This document shows positions 7,056-13,875 of a stretch of DNA of 30,004 nucleotides, in pieces. Source of the DNA: a virus. A program made the translations under genes and the position numbers. The stretch covers positions 1 through 30,004 of the IMG/VR virus record IMGVR_UViG_3300042567_000787. The stretch is one strand, 5' to 3'. The notes below the pieces were generated by a model. The model worked only from the letters and a program-made list of their open reading frames with translations. It was not told where the DNA came from and ran no database searches. Each line of letters opens with the position of its first letter. Position 1 is the first letter of the stretch.

Positions 7056-7742
7056 ATGAGTACAACTTCAAACCGCAGACAAGCGTTTGCACAGCCACAA
7101 ACAAATCCCTCAACTAAATTTATTGAGTGGAAATCAAACGACAAAGGTTTCAGCTATTACGACAAAGAAACCAAAGAAAACGTCGCAATCCCTTTACCTT
7201 TTAAATTCTTAGTCCTTGACGAATTACACACTGTAAAAGGTTGGAACGACGCAAGCTCGAGTCAAATCAATTCCAACGAGGTAAAATTTATCTCACGTGA
7301 CGAAATGGTTGTCAAACCATTCAAAGGAAACGAAATCGCTAAGGGACTTTACAAAGACATTAAGGAGAAAATTAAGGCTGCCGGAGGGCATTATGTTAAG
7401 AGCGTGTATTGCATGCTTGAGGACGGCTCAATCGCTAACTTACAACTTAAGGGCGCAGCGTGCCAAAGTTACGGAGATTTTACAGCGAAGACTCGATCAC
7501 GTTTAACGGACGAGTGGGTTATAGTAGCCAAAGCAATAGACGGCAAAAAGGGAGCTGTAAAATATACGACGCCAGGCTTTGCGTTTGATAAGTCATTAAG
7601 CGAGTCGGAGGCTGACTTAGCGGACGAGGCTTATAATGTATTGGAGGCCTATTTAAAAACGTATTTAACAAAGGCCGAGCCAATTGATACAATCGTTCCA
7701 AGTGAGACCGATGAGGATATCGAGGACGACTTAGACTTTTAA
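7056..7742 (+). CDS. Putative single-stranded-DNA-binding protein
   Basis: 228 residues. The body is mixed beta with many aromatic and basic residues (KGFSYYDKETKENVAIPLPF, HYVKSVYCMLEDGSIANLQLKG), compatible with an OB-like fold. The last residues, ETDEDIEDDLDF, form an acidic tail ending in Phe, as in T7 gp2.5 and many bacterial SSBs, where it recruits replication partners. It lies immediately before the candidate origin and the primase-helicase, and ends at a strong terminator, as expected for an abundant replication protein. No family motif is decisive. Another replication or recombination accessory protein (for example an annealing protein) is possible. Its own leader contains a pseudoknot that may allow autoregulation. 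Confidence 0.5.
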   Translation: MSTTSNRRQAFAQPQTNPSTKFIEWKSNDKGFSYYDKETKENVAIPLPFKFLVLDELHTVKGWNDASSSQINSNEVKFISRDEMVVKPFKGNEIAKGLYKDIKEKIKAAGGHYVKSVYCMLEDGSIANLQLKGAACQSYGDFTAKTRSRLTDEWVIVAKAIDGKKGAVKYTTPGFAFDKSLSESEADLADEAYNVLEAYLKTYLTKAEPIDTIVPSETDEDIEDDLDF

Positions 7743-7770
7743 ATTATTTGTTTGGTTAATAATGGAAATC

Positions 7771-7795
7771 GGAGGCTTTGTGCCTCCTTTTTTTT
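7771..7795 (+). terminator. Intrinsic terminator after the putative SSB gene
   Basis: Perfect stem GGAGGC (7771-7776) / GCCTCC (7782-7787), 5-base loop TTTGT, followed by eight T. Strong, GC-rich stem in an AT-rich genome. It ends the early transcript before the candidate origin. Confidence 0.9.
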
Positions 7796-7797
7796 GC

Positions 7798-7904
7798 AAT
7801 AGTACACATTTAAACCGTTTTCCTATACTCCCCTAGAAAACAAAATTTATAATTTAATAGGGGGGGGTATAAATTGAAAAAAAATGTGTTGAATGTGTAC
7901 TATT
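7798..7904. repeat. Nested inverted repeat with G8 run, candidate replication origin
   Basis: Outer arms AATAGTACACATT (7798-7810) and AATGTGTACTATT (7892-7904) are perfect reverse complements. Inner arms TATACTCCCCTA (7824-7835) and TAGGGGGGGGTATA (7858-7871) are near-complements around an AT-only centre. The 9-mer AATGTGTAC is tandemly preceded by AATGTGTTG at 7883-7891, giving three iteron-like copies counting the left arm. The position, between the putative SSB and primase-helicase genes, suits an origin. A transcriptional operator is an alternative. It lies in the 310-base gene-free gap 7743-8052. Confidence 0.5.
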
Positions 7905-7924
7905 AAAAAAAATATTAAAAAAAA

Positions 7925-7955
7925 TTAGTATTTTAAAAATTAATTATTATCTTTG
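7925..7955 (+). promoter_or_regulatory. Bacteroidota-type promoter for primase-helicase leader
   Basis: TATCTTTG at 7948-7955 fits the TAnnTTTG -7 element. TTAG at 7925-7928 is a one-base-off -33 box, 19 bases upstream. Expected transcription start is about 7960, which places the whole pseudoknot/terminator leader (7961-8047) at the 5' end of the mRNA. Confidence 0.65.
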
Positions 7956-7960
7956 AAAAT

Positions 7961-8047
7961 CAATTGGAGTGGTAGCCATATTAACTTTTTATTAAGTCCC
8001 TATTACCACGCAACTACCACTGCTGGTATTAGGGACTATTTTTTTTT
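7961..8047 (+). ncRNA. Pseudoknot/terminator leader RNA (candidate attenuator) before primase-helicase
   Basis: AGTCCCTA (7995-8002) pairs with TAGGGACT (8030-8037), then, after a T-T mismatch, TACCA (8004-8008) pairs with TGGTA (8024-8028). Nine T follow at 8039-8047, forming an intrinsic-terminator hairpin. Its 15-base loop contains CTACCACT (8014-8021), perfectly complementary to AGTGGTAG at 7968-7975 near the expected 5' end. The topology is an a-b-a'-b' pseudoknot. GTGGTA (7969-7974) can alternatively pair with TACCAC (8004-8009) in the terminator stem, so a switch between forms is possible. It could control read-through into the gene at 8053 or release a ~87-base RNA. Confidence 0.6.
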
Positions 8048-8052
8048 ACATT

Positions 8053-10383
8053 ATGATAGTATCAGTATTTAAAGACTTGTATAAGTCAACCGACGTCCCC
8101 TTTCACGTTCCAATTGAAAAAATAGTCAATAGGATTAAAAAAGGAACTTCAAAAGAGATTATCGATTTAATTCGAAACGGCCAATTACAATTAAAAAGCT
8201 CTTTGCCTTGTATTATTTTTGGAGGGATTTTTAATGAGCGAAACTCAAACTCACTTCAACAACATTCCGGATTAATGGTTGTGGATTTTGATAAATATCC
8301 AGACGTTGAAACGATGCTCTCACAATTTGAAATTTTAAAACAAAATAAACATTTTTGTTTACTTTTTATTAGTCCCTCAGGAATGGGAATTAAGGGCGTT
8401 TTAAGGGTTTCAAATGAACTAACTAAGGAAACGCATCCAAAAGTATTTAAAGAGTTTCAAAAGCAATTTAATTTTGATTATTTTGATATAAGTAACTCCA
8501 ACGTCGACCGAGTTTGTTATGAGTCATACGATCCAAATATTTATTTTAATAAAGAGGCTGAGATATTTGATCCAATACTAAAAGAGGAGGGATTTAACGT
8601 TTCGGAACGAGTTCCACTTTTACCAGTTACCGACCAGGATAAAATTATCGCTAAGATAATGGAGTGGAATTGGCAAAAAGATTTTAGAGAGGGAGAACGA
8701 AACGCTTTTATTTTTGATTTGGCCGGAGCTTTTTGCGAGTATGGTATCTCTCAAGCCAATGCAGAGGGTTACATTCTTAATAATGTAGTGATAGGAGACT
8801 TCTCTGACACAGAGGCTAAAACCACAATAAAATCGGCTTATAAAAAACGTAACTTCGATATAAAATACTTTGAGAATTATAATAAAATAGACTCAATAAA
8901 AGTAGATTTAAAAAAAGGTAAAAAGGAAGTAATTGAAAAATACGGTATCACGGAGGATACATTCAACGAAATAAAGGAAGCATCCGAACACGAAGACTTT
9001 TGGCAATATGGCGAAAAAAATAAGCTGAGAATTGATAATTTAAAGTACCGATTATTTTTAGAGCGTAATGGATTTAAAAAATATTTTCAATCTGAGGCAC
9101 AAAAGGCAACGTGGATATATATAAGCTCCAATAAAGTAGTGGAAACCTCAGCCGAAAAAATAAAAGATTTTGTCCTTAATTATTTAATGGATCGAGGAGA
9201 GATTGACGTTTGGAATTATTGCGCAAGTTATCAAAATATATTCTCAGAGAATTATTTATCAATGATTGAGAGCGTCGATTTAATGATGCTAAAAGATACC
9301 AAAACCAAATCCTATATTGCGTTTGAGAATGGTATTTTAGAAGTCACAAAAGACACTATTAAATTGGTTGACTATATCGACGTGGACGGATACGTTTGGA
9401 AGTCTCAAATTATTCAAAGAGATTTTAATCAAAGCGAGAATTTAGAAAATGAATATAAAACCTTTATAAATAACATAAGTAATAATGAGCCAATAGCTAT
9501 TGAGTGCGTTGTTGGGTATCTTTTAAGCACTTATAAAAACAAAATGAATAATAAGGCTATAATCTTAAACGATGAGGTTATAAGCGAAAATCCGGAGGGT
9601 GGAACTGGAAAGGGTTTATTTGTACAAGGTTTAAAACAAATTAGAAAAATATCAATATTAGACGGAAAGTCTTTTGACGATAAAAAATCGTTTCCGTATC
9701 AAACCGTATCACCAGAGACTCAAGTTTTAGTATTTGACGACGTTAAAAAGAATTTTGACTTTGAGAGTAAATTTAGTTTGGTAACTGAGGGAATGACTCT
9801 CGAGCGTAAAAACAAAGACGCTATTAAATTGAAAGTTGAGGAGAGTCCGAAAATGGTTATCTCTACAAATTACGCAATCAAAGGAGAGGGAAATTCTCAC
9901 GATCGTCGTAGATTTGAGATTGAGTTCGCTCAATTTTACGGAAAGGCTTTGACGCCTTACGACGAATTTAATCGCCAATTATTTGACGACTGGGACGAGG
10001 AGGATTATAAACGCTTTGATAATTATATGGTTTATTGTTTACAATCTTATTTAAAATTAGGCTTAGTGCCTCAAAACGCCAAAAATATTAAAATGCGTAA
10101 ATTTATTGCTGAGACTTCTATGGAGTTTTTGGAGTGGGTTAAGGATATTGAAAACGTACCTCACAATCAAAGACTCGAAAAATCTTTTTACTTCAATAAT
10201 TTTACAACCGAGTACCAGGATTATAAAAAATGGTTGACAAATAAAAAGTTTAATATTTGGGTACAAAAATATTGCAATTTTATAGGGGCAAAATATAACG
10301 ACGGAAATACTAACGGGATGCGTTGGTTTATAATTATTACAAATGAAAATAAAATTGTCGAGGACGACGATATTGCTTTTTAA
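8053..10383 (+). CDS. Primase-helicase (BT4734-like N-terminal domain plus D5/SF3-type helicase)
   Basis: 776 residues. Residues ~1-190 resemble the BT4734/VirE-N primase-like domain (SGLMVVDFDKYP near 73-84, then LLFISPSGMGIKGVLRV near 110). A helical PriCT-like segment follows (~195-275). The C-terminal half is a helicase with Walker A EGGTGKG (515-521), Walker B VLVFDDV (558-564), and a sensor-like VISTNYAI near 600. It should unwind and prime phage DNA at the nearby candidate origin, presumably with the host polymerase, because no DNA polymerase gene is present. ATG 8053 lies right after the terminator-like leader. The stop is two bases from the next ATG. Confidence 0.82.
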   Translation: MIVSVFKDLYKSTDVPFHVPIEKIVNRIKKGTSKEIIDLIRNGQLQLKSSLPCIIFGGIFNERNSNSLQQHSGLMVVDFDKYPDVETMLSQFEILKQNKHFCLLFISPSGMGIKGVLRVSNELTKETHPKVFKEFQKQFNFDYFDISNSNVDRVCYESYDPNIYFNKEAEIFDPILKEEGFNVSERVPLLPVTDQDKIIAKIMEWNWQKDFREGERNAFIFDLAGAFCEYGISQANAEGYILNNVVIGDFSDTEAKTTIKSAYKKRNFDIKYFENYNKIDSIKVDLKKGKKEVIEKYGITEDTFNEIKEASEHEDFWQYGEKNKLRIDNLKYRLFLERNGFKKYFQSEAQKATWIYISSNKVVETSAEKIKDFVLNYLMDRGEIDVWNYCASYQNIFSENYLSMIESVDLMMLKDTKTKSYIAFENGILEVTKDTIKLVDYIDVDGYVWKSQIIQRDFNQSENLENEYKTFINNISNNEPIAIECVVGYLLSTYKNKMNNKAIILNDEVISENPEGGTGKGLFVQGLKQIRKISILDGKSFDDKKSFPYQTVSPETQVLVFDDVKKNFDFESKFSLVTEGMTLERKNKDAIKLKVEESPKMVISTNYAIKGEGNSHDRRRFEIEFAQFYGKALTPYDEFNRQLFDDWDEEDYKRFDNYMVYCLQSYLKLGLVPQNAKNIKMRKFIAETSMEFLEWVKDIENVPHNQRLEKSFYFNNFTTEYQDYKKWLTNKKFNIWVQKYCNFIGAKYNDGNTNGMRWFIIITNENKIVEDDDIAF

Positions 10384-10385
10384 TT

Positions 10386-11192
10386 ATGAAAACAATTAAC
10401 AGCATAAGCGGAGGCAAAACCTCCTCGTATTTAGCAAAACATTATCCGGCTGACTATAATATTTTTGCCTTAGTTCGAATTGAGGATTTGAGATGCGCTC
10501 CAAAGGATAAAAAATTAATTCAGTTAGTTTCGGATAAAATCGGAATGGATTTTATCGCAACGGCTGAAAACGATAAAACTTTAAAAGTTGTTTTAGATTT
10601 GGAGCAAGTTATAGGATCGGAAATCACTTGGCTAACTGGAGACACTTTCGAGCAAATTACGTCAAAAGGATTTTTACCAAATCAAAGGACTCGTTTTTGT
10701 ACTACCGAAATGAAAATCAAACCAATTGCCAATTTTTGCCGTAATGAAATTAAGGAGATTGTAAAAACTCGTTTGGGGATAAGATACGACGAAGAGAATA
10801 GAGTAAATTATGATAATACCGATTTTAAGTTTCACAATGGATATTCTAAAAACGGACGTAACAAATGGATAATTGAAAAATATAGAGAGTTAGAATATCC
10901 ACTGGTTGACGATAAAATCGACCATTATCAAATATATCTTTGGAGCTTGTCGACTAACTTAGATTTTCCAAACGATAGTAATTGCGTTGGATGCTTTCAC
11001 AAACCAAAACAGCAACTTCGTAAAAACTGGGACGATGAGCCTTTAAAAATGCAATGGTTTGCAGAACAAGAGGCAAACCGTCGCCGTTGGAAACAGGGAA
11101 CGTCTTATTTTAATATTAAAAAAATAGGCTTGCAAACCGATTTTATTTTCGGGGGCGGGGCAAATTGTAATAGCGGAGGCTGTACTGACTAA
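10386..11192 (+). CDS. PAPS-reductase-like / adenine nucleotide alpha-hydrolase family protein
   Basis: 268 residues. The N-terminus has the PP-loop SGGKTS (8-13), which binds ATP or adenylyl compounds in this superfamily. Residues 102-114 (RTRFCTTEMKIKP) match the conserved Cys/Lys segment of PAPS-reductase-like enzymes. Extra cysteines follow in NCVGCFHKPK (C200, C203, H205) and near the C-terminus (C261, C266), probably a metal or Fe-S site. Phage members are frequent but poorly characterised. Sulfur transfer to nucleic acid (as in DndC) or nucleotide modification are known for relatives. Here it sits between the primase-helicase and SF2 helicase in one operon, which favours a DNA-related role. 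Inference only. Confidence 0.75.
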   Translation: MKTINSISGGKTSSYLAKHYPADYNIFALVRIEDLRCAPKDKKLIQLVSDKIGMDFIATAENDKTLKVVLDLEQVIGSEITWLTGDTFEQITSKGFLPNQRTRFCTTEMKIKPIANFCRNEIKEIVKTRLGIRYDEENRVNYDNTDFKFHNGYSKNGRNKWIIEKYRELEYPLVDDKIDHYQIYLWSLSTNLDFPNDSNCVGCFHKPKQQLRKNWDDEPLKMQWFAEQEANRRRWKQGTSYFNIKKIGLQTDFIFGGGANCNSGGCTD

Positions 11193-11194
11193 TT

Positions 11195-12442
11195 ATGGAA
11201 CTAAGAGACTACCAAATTAAAATCTCAGCTCAGGCGGCTGAGGTTTTAGATCACAAAAAAATCGTTTATTTAGCAATGGAGGTGAGAACGGGAAAAACTT
11301 TGACGGCTTTAAATACGGCAAAACTATTCGGAGCTAAAAAAGTTTTATTCCTAACTAAGAAAAAAGCAATCTCGTCAATTCAGTGGGACTACGATAACTT
11401 TGGTTTTGACTTTGATATAACAATTATAAACGATGAGAGTTTGCACCTTGTCGCAAATATAGGCGATAATTGCGACAAATTTGATTTGATTATACACGAT
11501 GAGCATCACAGATTTGGAGCATATCCAAAGCCGAATAAAGTCGCTCAGTTATTTAAAAAGCGTTACTCTCATTTACCAATGATTTTCTTATCGGGAACGC
11601 CAACTCCGGAGAGTCATTCGCAATGGTTTAATCAATTTTGGGTTTCCGATTACTCTCCATTTAAACAATATACTAACTTTTATAAATGGGCGGTTGATTA
11701 CGTTGACATAAAAGAGAAACGCTTAGGCTATGCCGTTATAAAAGACTACAGCCAGGCAAATGAGCAGTTAATACGTAGAACTATACAGCACTATATTATA
11801 ACTTTTACACAAGCTCAGGCCGGATTTACGACCTCAGTTAACGAAATGATTTTAGAATGCGAGATGCAACCTATCACCAATTTGATAATTAACAAGCTCA
11901 AAAAGAATTTAGTCGTTAAAAATACCGACGGCCAGGTCATTCTCGGAGATACCGGAGTTAAATTGATGCAAAAAATTCACCAACTGTCAAGTGGAACTTG
12001 TAAGTTCGAAGACGGATCGAGTAAAGTAATTGATTATTCAAAGGCTGAATTTACTCTCGAAAAATTTAAGGGAGTAAAAATTGCTATTTTTTACGTCTTC
12101 AAAGAGGAATACAACGCTTTGCTCTCAGTTTTTGGCGTCGAGAACTTGACAAATGACGTCGAAGAGTTTGACAATTCTGATAAAAATATCGCTTTGCAAA
12201 TCGTCTCCGGACGTGAGGGAATAAGTTTAAAGAATGCGAAATACTTAGTTTATTATAATATCGCTTTTAGTGCAACGAGTTATTGGCAAAGCCGAGCAAG
12301 GTTAACCACAAAAGAGCGTTTAAATAACGAGGTATTTTGGATATTTAGCAAAGGAGGGATTGAACTTGACATTTATAAAACAGTATTAAAGAAAAAAGAT
12401 TATACTTTAAAAATTTTTAATCAAAATAATTTGCGTAATTAA
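11195..12442 (+). CDS. Superfamily 2 DNA helicase (SNF2/DEAD-like)
   Basis: 415 residues. It starts with a Q-motif-like MELRDYQIKI. Motif I is MEVRTGKT (28-35), motif II DEHH (102-105) and motif III SGTPT (133-137). The second RecA-like domain carries motif V SGREGISL (338-345) and motif VI QSRARL (365-370). It is compact compared with chromatin-type SNF2 proteins and resembles phage helicases of the same order. It probably acts in replication or recombination with the preceding genes. The upstream spacing is two bases, indicating one operon from 8053. Confidence 0.85.
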   Translation: MELRDYQIKISAQAAEVLDHKKIVYLAMEVRTGKTLTALNTAKLFGAKKVLFLTKKKAISSIQWDYDNFGFDFDITIINDESLHLVANIGDNCDKFDLIIHDEHHRFGAYPKPNKVAQLFKKRYSHLPMIFLSGTPTPESHSQWFNQFWVSDYSPFKQYTNFYKWAVDYVDIKEKRLGYAVIKDYSQANEQLIRRTIQHYIITFTQAQAGFTTSVNEMILECEMQPITNLIINKLKKNLVVKNTDGQVILGDTGVKLMQKIHQLSSGTCKFEDGSSKVIDYSKAEFTLEKFKGVKIAIFYVFKEEYNALLSVFGVENLTNDVEEFDNSDKNIALQIVSGREGISLKNAKYLVYYNIAFSATSYWQSRARLTTKERLNNEVFWIFSKGGIELDIYKTVLKKKDYTLKIFNQNNLRN

Positions 12443-12462
12443 AAATAAGTTTTATATATTTG
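12430..12462 (+). promoter_or_regulatory. Full Bacteroidota promoter (TTTG-N21-TATATTTG)
   Basis: TTTG at 12430-12433 and TATATTTG at 12455-12462 are separated by 21 bases, matching the -33/-7 consensus. The -33 box lies in the last codons of the helicase gene. The expected start, about 12466, places the second pseudoknot leader at the RNA 5' end. Confidence 0.75.
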
Positions 12463-12467
12463 TACAA

Positions 12468-12542
12468 CCGCCAAAGTAAAGTATTTAATAATTCCCTTTT
12501 CTTTTGCGCTTGGCGGTAGCAATCGAGGAGGGTTTATTTTTT
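12468..12542 (+). ncRNA. Second pseudoknot/terminator-like leader RNA
   Basis: CCGCCAA (12468-12474) pairs with TTGGCGG (12510-12516), 7 bp. Between and after them, AATAA-TT-CCCTTTTC (12487-12501) pairs with GAGGAGGG-T-TTATT (12525-12538), 5 plus 8 bp with two G-U pairs. A T run at 12537-12542 directly precedes the ATG region at 12548. The order a-b-a'-b', with a' inside the loop of b and a T run after b', is the same as at 7961-8047 although the sequences differ. This suggests a shared class of leader. The function (attenuation, translation control or release of a small RNA) is unknown. Confidence 0.55.
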
Positions 12543-12547
12543 ATATT

Positions 12548-12742
12548 ATGAATGAGATTAAAATTATTGATATTAAAATTGACGATTTGAATATTGACTT
12601 ATCCGACAAAGTATATTATTATGCCAAAATTGAAAAAAATAAAAAGCATTTTATTTGTCAAATGGTTACGGACGGAATTATTAATCCACATTTAAATATT
12701 AAAGAGTGGTCAGATTATGTAAAAAATTACAATCATGAGTAA
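12548..12742 (+). CDS. Small hypothetical protein behind pseudoknot leader
   Basis: 64 residues starting MNEIKIIDIKIDDLNIDLSD. Alternating hydrophobic pattern (beta) then a helical end with WSDYVKNYNHE. It is the first gene of the operon of small genes controlled by the 12455 promoter and its leader, so its expression is likely set by that RNA. Overlaps the next gene by 8 bases. No family recognised. Confidence 0.6.
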   Translation: MNEIKIIDIKIDDLNIDLSDKVYYYAKIEKNKKHFICQMVTDGIINPHLNIKEWSDYVKNYNHE

Positions 12743-12992
12743 AGAATTTTTCGAGACAATGACAAATCCATACGTCAAAAATAATTACGACGAAAATGGA
12801 GTTACAAAGCCAAAGCAATATCAAATCGGTATCGATACCTTTGAGCGAGCTGAGGCGAACTTAAGTAAAGAGGAAATATTAGCTATTTGCAAATTTAATA
12901 TTGACAAATATTGCTGGAGAAAAAAAGACCAAGACAAAGAGGATTTTAAAAAGATTATTGATTACGCCAATTGGGCGATAAAAAATTTATAA
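12735..12992 (+). CDS. DUF3310-like small phage protein
   Basis: 85 residues. The C-terminal half (YQIGIDTFERAE, EEILAICKFNIDKYCWRKK, EDFKKIIDYANWAIKNL) matches the layout of the DUF3310 / SaV-like family of phage proteins (GIxxF, FNxxKYxxR, KDxxDLxKAxxY). Some members are linked to nucleotide metabolism, but the reaction here is unknown. It stops one base before the next ATG. Confidence 0.6.
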   Translation: MSKEFFETMTNPYVKNNYDENGVTKPKQYQIGIDTFERAEANLSKEEILAICKFNIDKYCWRKKDQDKEDFKKIIDYANWAIKNL

Positions 12993-13250
12993 ATGGACTA
13001 TCTAATTATAAAGAATAATAAAATCGGTATTCACTTATTGCCTCAGGTTGGAACGGCTGGGCGTGAGTTCCGAATGATTGGAACGGCTAAAAATTTAGAC
13101 ATGCCGGAGAAGTGGAGCAATCAAAAAAAAGCCTTTTGCTCTCACTGGATTTATACATTTAAATATTTAGATAACTCCGAGATTTTTGAAATGGAGTTCG
13201 ATTATAATGATAATTTTGTAAAGAAAATATCTCTCAGTAATGAGAGATAA
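12993..13250 (+). CDS. Hypothetical small protein
   Basis: 85 residues starting MDYLIIKNNKIGIHLLPQVG. Beta-rich, with three aromatic-rich strands (FCSHWIYTFKYL, IFEMEFDYND). It begins one base after the upstream stop and is probably co-translated. No domain recognised. Confidence 0.6.
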   Translation: MDYLIIKNNKIGIHLLPQVGTAGREFRMIGTAKNLDMPEKWSNQKKAFCSHWIYTFKYLDNSEIFEMEFDYNDNFVKKISLSNER

Positions 13251-13261
13251 ATATTAAACCT

Positions 13262-13480
13262 ATGACAGCAAAAGAAAAAGCAAAAGATTTATTTTATAAG
13301 TATTTAATTTTTTTTCCTGAATTTCGCAATGATAAAGAATATGATTATAATATTGAGTCAGGAAAAACCTGTGCTTTTATTGCGGTAGAAGAAATTATTA
13401 ATAGTGTAGACAATGAACACGTTTCTGATATATATAATGAATTTTGGGAAGAAGTTAAACGAGAAATTGAAAAATTATGA
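13262..13480 (+). CDS. Small helical hypothetical protein common in Bacteroidota phages
   Basis: 72 residues starting MTAKEKAKDLFYKYLIFFPE, then CAFIAVEEIINSV and a Trp/Glu-rich C-terminal helix. The MTAKEKAxxLFxKY...CAxIAVxEIINS pattern is one I recognise as a recurrent small protein in Bacteroidota phages and prophages. The function is unknown. The third positions are nearly all A/T, unlike its neighbours, suggesting independent acquisition. Shares ATGA with the next micro-gene. Confidence 0.6.
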   Translation: MTAKEKAKDLFYKYLIFFPEFRNDKEYDYNIESGKTCAFIAVEEIINSVDNEHVSDIYNEFWEEVKREIEKL

Positions 13481-13569
13481 AATTAATTGCAGCGATTTTA
13501 TGTTATGAGTTTATAAGGCCGAAAATAGTTTGGTTGTGGTATTTTTTAATTAAAATAGGCTCAAAATGA
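13477..13569 (+). CDS. Micro-ORF, hydrophobic peptide
   Basis: 30 residues, MKLIAAILCYEFIRPKIVWL followed by WYFLIKIGSK. Amphipathic to hydrophobic and possibly membrane-associated. The start shares ATGA with the upstream stop, and the end overlaps the next start by 4 bases. The continuous chain of overlaps supports translation. The peptide itself is unassigned. Confidence 0.4.
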   Translation: MKLIAAILCYEFIRPKIVWLWYFLIKIGSK

Positions 13570-13739
13570 AAGGTAAAAGACACGTCCCAAAAGACGACGA
13601 CTTAATCGAAATCATTCAATTTGTCACCTGGTTGAGATTGGAGTGCGATTTTAATTCAATATACCTTTGGGATTATAAAGGTAAAAATTTAACAATTGAG
13701 GAATTATTAATTATTTACAGAAAATTAAATGGAAAATAG
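13566..13739 (+). CDS. Small hypothetical protein
   Basis: 57 residues starting MKGKRHVPKDDDLIEIIQFV. Helical, with a Trp/Tyr-rich centre (TWLRLECDFNSIYLWDYKG). Overlaps 4 bases upstream and 11 bases downstream with other micro-genes. No family recognised. Confidence 0.5.
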   Translation: MKGKRHVPKDDDLIEIIQFVTWLRLECDFNSIYLWDYKGKNLTIEELLIIYRKLNGK

Positions 13740-13821
13740 AGATAAAATAATTATTGAAATTTTGGCTTGGATTTCAGTAATCACGTTGGCCGTTGCTTTT
13801 ATTTTAATAATGACAAAGTAA
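13729..13821 (+). CDS. Micro-ORF, single membrane helix
   Basis: 30 residues, MENRDKIIIEILAWISVITL followed by AVAFILIMTK. A short charged N-terminus then one hydrophobic helix of about 20 residues. Overlaps the preceding gene by 11 bases. Its function is unknown. Single-helix peptides of this kind are common in phage early regions. Confidence 0.4.
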   Translation: MENRDKIIIEILAWISVITLAVAFILIMTK

Positions 13822-13829
13822 TAATTTTG
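13822..13829 (+). promoter_or_regulatory. Possible -7 element TAATTTTG before nuclease gene
   Basis: TAATTTTG fits TAnnTTTG and lies in the only gap (13822-13875) of this small-gene cluster, 46 bases before ATG 13876. No -33 box is found at the proper distance, so this is weak. Confidence 0.3.
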
Positions 13830-13875
13830 TCAGGTAAATGATGGAAAAAACTTGACATTTAAAAATTAAAAACAC

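Noticed and set aside
7297-7506. Second + frame inside the putative SSB gene
   Set aside because: Basic, low-complexity shadow of the SSB frame. No independent start region or family signal.
7961-8047. Type III toxin-antitoxin RNA antitoxin, because of the pseudoknot followed by a terminator
   Set aside because: Only one unit, no tandem repeats, and the downstream gene is a primase-helicase, not a ToxN-like endoribonuclease.
13822-13875. Possible pseudoknot (TGTCA/TGACA with AAATG/CATTT) before the nuclease gene
   Set aside because: The two 3' strands overlap by two bases, so both helices cannot form fully. Remaining helices are only 3-4 bp of AT-rich sequence.
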